NCBI GenBank assembly: GCA_902363045.1
Contig: CABIYX010000002.1
Coordinates: 5,507-15,279 of the forward strand
Length of the DNA stretch: 9,773 bases
Source of the DNA: Clostridiales bacterium
GTDB lineage: Bacteria; Bacillota; Clostridia; Oscillospirales; Oscillospiraceae
Reading direction: 5' to 3'
Positions within the stretch are counted from its first letter, which is position 1. Each line of letters opens with the position of its first letter. Under the pieces are notes generated by a model. The model made no database searches, was not told where the DNA came from, and saw nothing but the letters and a program-made list of their open reading frames with translations. The translations under genes and the position numbers were made by a program. Positions 6,748-9,773 of the stretch are shown here, piece by piece.

Positions 6748-7313
6748 CCCGTCAGCACATCCGCTTTTCCGCCCTCCGGTCCATTTTCTGGGGCACACTG
6801 CTCCTGTTTCTGGACTTTGACCTGAATTTCCGCTTTGGCTTCTCCTTCACGCTCCCCTTGCTCCCCAACTGTATCGGCTTCTGGCTGGTGGCCCGCGGGA
6901 CCCGGTCTCTGGCCGCCGACCGGCCCAGTCTGGGCCTGCTGGGCCCCTTCTGGCTGGCCCTGGGGCTCTGGTCCCTTCAGCAGTTTTTCCCCGGCCTCTC
7001 CCCTCATATCCCCGGCGCGCTCTCCCTTCTGGCCGCTCTGGTCCGGATGTACGCCGACTTTCAGCTGTTCACCGATCTGGCCGGTCTGGCGGAGGCCCTG
7101 CTCCCCGGCGCGCCCCTCCCCCGGCAGCTGCGCTCCGCCCGGACCGCGGCTGTCCTGCTGACCACCCTCTTCTACTTCCAGGACCTGCTGCTCCGGGCCC
7201 CCTGGCTGACGCTGGCGGCGGCCGCCGCCGGCTTCTGCGCCCGTGCCTACATCCTGCTCCGGCTGTGGCAGCTCTCCCGGTCCATGGCTCCCACGCCCGA
7301 GGAGAACGGATGA
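6744..7313 (+). CDS. small polytopic membrane protein of unknown function
   Basis: I do not recognise a named family. It is a 189-residue, mostly hydrophobic protein with about five likely membrane segments (roughly 13-25, 33-50, 64-81, 90-105, 134-150 and 153-172 are the hydrophobic stretches; one of these may be peripheral). The N-terminus has a compact acidic/aromatic motif LDFDLNFRFGF (23-33) and the C-terminus is short and cytoplasm-like. Its ATG overlaps the stop of the M56 gene as ATGA, so it is translationally coupled and almost certainly part of the same repressor-controlled operon. That position suggests it is the effector, an accessory to the sensor, or an immunity-like membrane protein. 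This is inference from context only. Confidence 0.8.
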   Translation: MTRQHIRFSALRSIFWGTLLLFLDFDLNFRFGFSFTLPLLPNCIGFWLVARGTRSLAADRPSLGLLGPFWLALGLWSLQQFFPGLSPHIPGALSLLAALVRMYADFQLFTDLAGLAEALLPGAPLPRQLRSARTAAVLLTTLFYFQDLLLRAPWLTLAAAAAGFCARAYILLRLWQLSRSMAPTPEENG

Positions 7314-7340
7314 TTCTTCTCCCATGAAGCGGATGAGGGA

Positions 7341-7376
7341 ACAGCGGGCGGCCACATGGGGCCGCCCGTCCCCTGT
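7341..7376 (+). terminator. hairpin after the M56 operon, possible weak terminator
   Basis: CGGGCGGCC (7345-7353) pairs perfectly with GGCCGCCCG (7360-7368) around a 6-base loop, and ACAG/CTGT outside can extend the stem with a bulge. It lies 31 bases after the stop codon at 7313. Only a short TTT follows, so termination would be weak. It may instead belong to the palindromic repeat mosaic that follows. Confidence 0.45.
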
Positions 7377-7397
7377 TTGGGACGTTTTCCTTGTTGT

Positions 7398-7670
7398 CCC
7401 GTAGGGGAGGGGCTTGCCCCTCCCGCCGGTCTTCGGAACGGCCTCGTCCGGCGCACCCCCGATCCCGCACCCTCTGCCACGGCTGGTCGGAACCGTGAAA
7501 GAAACTCGCCTCACAGGGCGAAACCCTCTGCGGCGGCGCGCCGAGTCGTCGCGCCCTACGGGCGTCATGGTCCACGGAGGGCGGGCGGGTCAGGAGCCCC
7601 GCCCCTGCAACGTCTCAGGCAGAACACAGCAAAACCGGACAACGGAAGGGGCAAGCCCCTCTCCTACGGG
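7398..7670. repeat. palindrome mosaic bounded by a 27-bp inverted repeat pair
   Basis: This fills most of the 476-bp gap between genes; I see no coding region in it. The block 7398-7424 and the reverse complement of 7644-7670 agree at 25 of 27 positions. Each is itself a GC-rich hairpin (for example GGGAGGGG/CCCCTCCC with loop CTTG at 7405-7424). Between them are further hairpins: CGCCGG at 7424-7429 with CCGGCG at 7448-7453, AGGG/CCCT around 7515-7527, and GGGCGGG (7583-7589) with CCCGCCC (7598-7604). No transposase and no clear target-site duplication are visible. The look is that of a REP- or MITE-like non-autonomous element, or several stacked together. Confidence 0.6.
7532..7587 (+). repeat. 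56-bp dispersed repeat, copy 1
   Basis: Bases 7532-7578 are identical to 9667-9713 over 47 bp. After one mismatch a further 8 bases match, giving 55 of 56. It contains GCGCG/CGCGC and CCCTACGGG palindromes. It runs into a GC hairpin (7583-7604), as does the other copy, though the hairpin sequence differs between the copies. It is outside any gene. Confidence 0.8.
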
Positions 7671-7739
7671 GACGCGGGGACTGTGACGCACCCCACACAA
7701 AAATCCCTGTTCCCCGTGACAATTCGCTCTGAAACAGCG

Positions 7740-7789
7740 TTTTATCAGCAGAGCGCTCAAAGAACGAAAACAGAAAGGAGGCCGCCGGG
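7740..7789 (+). promoter_or_regulatory. leader of the ECF sigma gene with strong ribosome binding site
   Basis: AAAGGAGG at 7774-7781, 8 bases before the ATG, is a near-perfect ribosome binding site and fixes the start at 7790. A weak housekeeping promoter is possible (GTGACA 7716-7721, TTTTAT 7740-7745, 18-base spacer). TGAAAC at 7729-7734 could be the -35 of an ECF-type, self-activated promoter, but I see no convincing matching -10. Confidence 0.35.
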
Positions 7790-8269
7790 ATGGAGGATGT
7801 GACCGCCCTGTTCCACCGGTACAAGGACCCGGTCTACCGCCTTGCCCTGTCCTTTACCGGCTCCCCTGCAGACGCGGAGGATGTGACTCAAACGGTATTT
7901 CTCAAATATCTGGAGACCCAGCCGGAGCTGGAGGCAGGAAAGGAAAAGGCGTGGCTGCTCCAGGTGACCGCCAACCAGTGCCGTGACCTGTGGCGGCGGC
8001 TGAAACGCCGGGCCGCCGTCCCCCTGGAGGAGGCCCAGGCCATAGCTGTCCTCCCGCCCCGGGTGGAGGCGGTGGCCCAGGCCGTCCGGAAGCTGAAGCC
8101 CACGGACCGGGCGGTCATATATCTCTTCTACTACGAGGGGTACTCCACCGGGGAGATCGCCGGGATGCTCCGGGTGAGCCAGAGCACCGTTACCTCCCGG
8201 CTCCATCGGGCCCGGAAAAAGCTGAAGGAACAGCTGGAACAGGAGGGATACCATGAAACAGGAGTTTAA
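7790..8269 (+). CDS. ECF-type RNA polymerase sigma factor
   Basis: Alternative sigma factor of the sigma-70 ECF group, 159 residues, with only regions 2 and 4 as usual. Region 2 spans about 3-70: DAEDVTQTVFLKY (28-40) is the core-binding region 2.2, and KAWLLQVTANQCRDLWRR (53-70) contains the -10 recognition segment. A short linker leads to region 4 (about 95-150), where GYSTGEIAGMLRVSQSTVTS (117-136) and the following RLHRARKKLKE form the -35-binding helix-turn-helix. The start is supported by AAAGGAGG 8 bases upstream. The gene overlaps the next by 17 bases, the classic layout for a sigma factor and its membrane anti-sigma factor. Which promoters it drives cannot be told here. Confidence 0.93.
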   Translation: MEDVTALFHRYKDPVYRLALSFTGSPADAEDVTQTVFLKYLETQPELEAGKEKAWLLQVTANQCRDLWRRLKRRAAVPLEEAQAIAVLPPRVEAVAQAVRKLKPTDRAVIYLFYYEGYSTGEIAGMLRVSQSTVTSRLHRARKKLKEQLEQEGYHETGV

Positions 8270-9626
8270 TCGGGCCATGGACCAGGTCACGCTCCCCCCC
8301 GAGGCCGAGGCAAGGATCATAAGTGTGCTGGAGGGGAAAACGGCCGGATCGCCCCCCCGCCGCCCAGGACGGAGGTGGAAAACCGCCGCCGCGGCCGCAG
8401 CCGCCGCGATCCTGATGACCGGCGCAGCCTTTGCCGCCGCCTATCAGGCGGGGGTGCTGGACCTGTTTTTCCAGGGGGATACCGGCAGCTTGGAGCCCTA
8501 TGTCCAGACAACCATCCCCAGCGCGGAACATGAGGGCTATCGCCTGACGGTGGACAACAGCCTGTATGATGGCCAAAACCTCTATATTCTGATGACGGTG
8601 GAGGCGCTGAATCAGCAGGCCGCCTCAGAGCTGGAGCACCTGCGCATCGCCAGCCCCCACACCATTTGCTGGGCCCTCGCCTCCCCCGGCTCCTCTGATA
8701 CCGCCCAAATCACCGCCCACAGCATGGGCGTCCAGGAGCTGCCCGCCCGGACGGACGCCAGCCGCACCTGGCAGGTCGATTTGAATTTCGACGGTTTCAT
8801 GGGCAAACAGGACCGTCCGCTCCTGCTTTGGCTGGACTTCATGGGAGAGGATCACGCCGTGTCCATCCCTCTGGACACCATGCTGGAACCCATCCATCTC
8901 ACCCCAAACGAGCCGGTGACCATCGATACCATCACCGGACAGCAGGCCATTCTCAAGGAATTCACCCTCTCCGCCACCTCCTACTCTCTGGAACTCCAGG
9001 TCGAGGGGCTTCCGGCACACACACGCCCCCAAACCTACACCGTTCCGCTCTTTCTGCGCATGAAAGATGGGAGCGTTCTGACCCGGGCACAGCTGCTCAG
9101 CCCCAGCGGCGGACAGCAGTTCCGCACTGTGCTGGACCTCTCACAGGTGGCGTCTGTGATCTATGGGTATACCGAATTTCCCACAGACGGCTCCGCTCCC
9201 CGCCCCGCCCAGCTGGACGCCCGCCTGTACCCCTTCCGGACTGAGATCATACCGGAGCCTTTTCACGGGACAGCTCGCTCCTACATCGCCGATGCGGCCT
9301 CTCTTTGCCGCGGGCTGGGAGCGGACTTCTCCTGGGACCCGGTCTCGCGCTCTCTGACTGCCGTATACCGCGGGACCACACTGGAGTTGACCGCCGGATC
9401 TTCCACCGCGCTGATCGACGGCGTACCGTCTGTCATGGAGACGGTGCAGTACGACCCATCCGGCCAGGCCGTTTCTGTGCCGCTGCCTGCCTGCGAAAAC
9501 GGGAGCAGCCTGTCCGCCATTGACCAGGTCTTTCTGGATGCCTGGGATCTGGACGCCTGTGTGGAATCTGCCTATCACAGCGAGCTGGAACTGCCACCCA
9601 GCGAGCACCTTATCATCATCCCCTGA
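8253..9626 (+). CDS. probable membrane anti-sigma factor with C-terminal stalk domain
   Basis: Single-pass membrane protein of 457 residues, probably the anti-sigma factor for the ECF sigma factor whose gene it overlaps by 17 bases. It has a short cytoplasmic N-terminus (1-43, with no zinc-binding HxxxCxxC motif) and one membrane segment (about 44-64, Ala-rich). A long outside region resembles the DUF4179 / DUF5643 type of Firmicutes anti-sigma proteins (about 65-335). Residues 340-392 (SYIADAASLCRGLGADFSWD, then a GxxxLxLxxGSxxAxIDG-like pattern) look like the copper amine oxidase N-terminal-like domain, a common wall or stalk module that does not itself imply oxidase activity. AGGAGGG at 8241-8247 precedes the ATG by 5 bases. 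The role is inferred mainly from gene layout and topology; the domain names are from memory of sequence patterns. Confidence 0.82.
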   Translation: MKQEFNRAMDQVTLPPEAEARIISVLEGKTAGSPPRRPGRRWKTAAAAAAAAILMTGAAFAAAYQAGVLDLFFQGDTGSLEPYVQTTIPSAEHEGYRLTVDNSLYDGQNLYILMTVEALNQQAASELEHLRIASPHTICWALASPGSSDTAQITAHSMGVQELPARTDASRTWQVDLNFDGFMGKQDRPLLLWLDFMGEDHAVSIPLDTMLEPIHLTPNEPVTIDTITGQQAILKEFTLSATSYSLELQVEGLPAHTRPQTYTVPLFLRMKDGSVLTRAQLLSPSGGQQFRTVLDLSQVASVIYGYTEFPTDGSAPRPAQLDARLYPFRTEIIPEPFHGTARSYIADAASLCRGLGADFSWDPVSRSLTAVYRGTTLELTAGSSTALIDGVPSVMETVQYDPSGQAVSVPLPACENGSSLSAIDQVFLDAWDLDACVESAYHSELELPPSEHLIIIP

Positions 9627-9641
9627 TCCAGTCCGCCTTGT

Positions 9642-9672
9642 GCCGCCTCTGCGGAACGGTCCGAGAGGCGGC
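9642..9672 (+). terminator. strong hairpin after the anti-sigma gene
   Basis: GCCGCCTCT (9642-9650) pairs perfectly with AGAGGCGGC (9664-9672), and the inner CGGA/TCCG (9652-9655, 9660-9663) continues the stem after one bulged base. It begins 15 bases after the stop. No T-tract follows, so it may be a transcript-end stabiliser or the border of the repeat rather than an intrinsic terminator. Confidence 0.45.
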
Positions 9673-9722
9673 GCGCCGAGTCGTCGCGCCCTACGGGCGT
9701 CATGGTCCACGGAAGGCGGGCG
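9667..9722 (+). repeat. 56-bp dispersed repeat, copy 2
   Basis: This matches 7532-7587 at 55 of 56 positions, in the same orientation and 2135 bp away. It is followed by a perfect hairpin, GGGCGCAC (9718-9725), loop GCT, GTGCGCCC (9729-9736), and then another CCTACGG core (9736-9742). The rest of the window, to 9773, shows no gene. Confidence 0.8.
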
Positions 9723-9773
9723 CACGCTGTGCGCCCCTACGGCGAACCACGGCCATTCCCAAGATACGGCGGG

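Noticed and set aside
4246..7313. A beta-lactam resistance (bla/mec) operon
   Set aside because: The regulator pair is of that type, but there is no beta-lactamase or PBP2a-like gene and the sensor lacks a recognisable penicillin-binding domain.
7398..7670. CRISPR array or insertion sequence
   Set aside because: The repeats are not regularly spaced, there are no cas genes, and no transposase frame or target-site duplication is seen.
7356..7802. Open frames across the repeat mosaic
   Set aside because: They consist of palindromic repeat sequence, lack ribosome binding sites and run into the start of the sigma factor gene.

Overview
This window is from a GC-rich, endospore-forming member of the Clostridia. 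The most likely home is an Oscillospiraceae-type gut bacterium (Flavonifractor / Pseudoflavonifractor-like). That is an inference from three things: a complete GerA-type spore germination receptor operon, Firmicutes-type promoters and ribosome binding sites, and GC-rich intergenic palindromes. I cannot name the species from the sequence alone.

Left edge (1-347): no gene. This stretch holds three tandem leftward promoters (the third cut by the window edge). Each has a perfect TTGACA -35 box preceded by A-tracts, and the two complete ones have 17-bp spacers. The arrangement is typical of a ribosomal RNA operon control region, so an rRNA operon probably starts just left of the window.

Minus-strand operon (348-4095): gerA, gerC and gerB in A-C-B order (as in gerK of Bacillus subtilis), each overlapping the next by 4 bases. 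Together they encode a nutrient germinant receptor of the inner spore membrane. A plausible forespore sigma-G promoter lies immediately upstream, at 4119-4148.

Divergent plus-strand operon (4183-7313): a BlaI/MecI-type winged-helix repressor, a BlaR1-like M56 membrane metallopeptidase, and a small multi-membrane-segment protein. A near-consensus sigma-A promoter is overlapped by a 38-bp dyad with perfect 15-bp arms containing TACTAC/GTAGTA half-sites. This is very likely the repressor's own operator. The M56 protein has no recognisable penicillin-binding sensor domain. It carries instead a roughly 385-residue cysteine-containing extracellular region that I do not recognise, and no beta-lactamase gene is present. 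What it senses is the main open question here.

Intergenic 7314-7789: a hairpin that may act as a terminator, followed by a mosaic of GC-rich palindromes. This includes a 27-bp inverted pair and one copy of a 56-bp repeat that recurs at the right edge.

Plus-strand signalling pair (7790-9626): an ECF sigma factor overlapping by 17 bases a single-pass membrane protein. The latter is probably its anti-sigma factor, with a copper-amine-oxidase-N-like stalk domain near the C-terminus. The right edge (9627-9773) is again repeat DNA. The window thus places two independent envelope-sensing modules (proteolysis-relieved repressor, and ECF/anti-sigma) next to a germination receptor.
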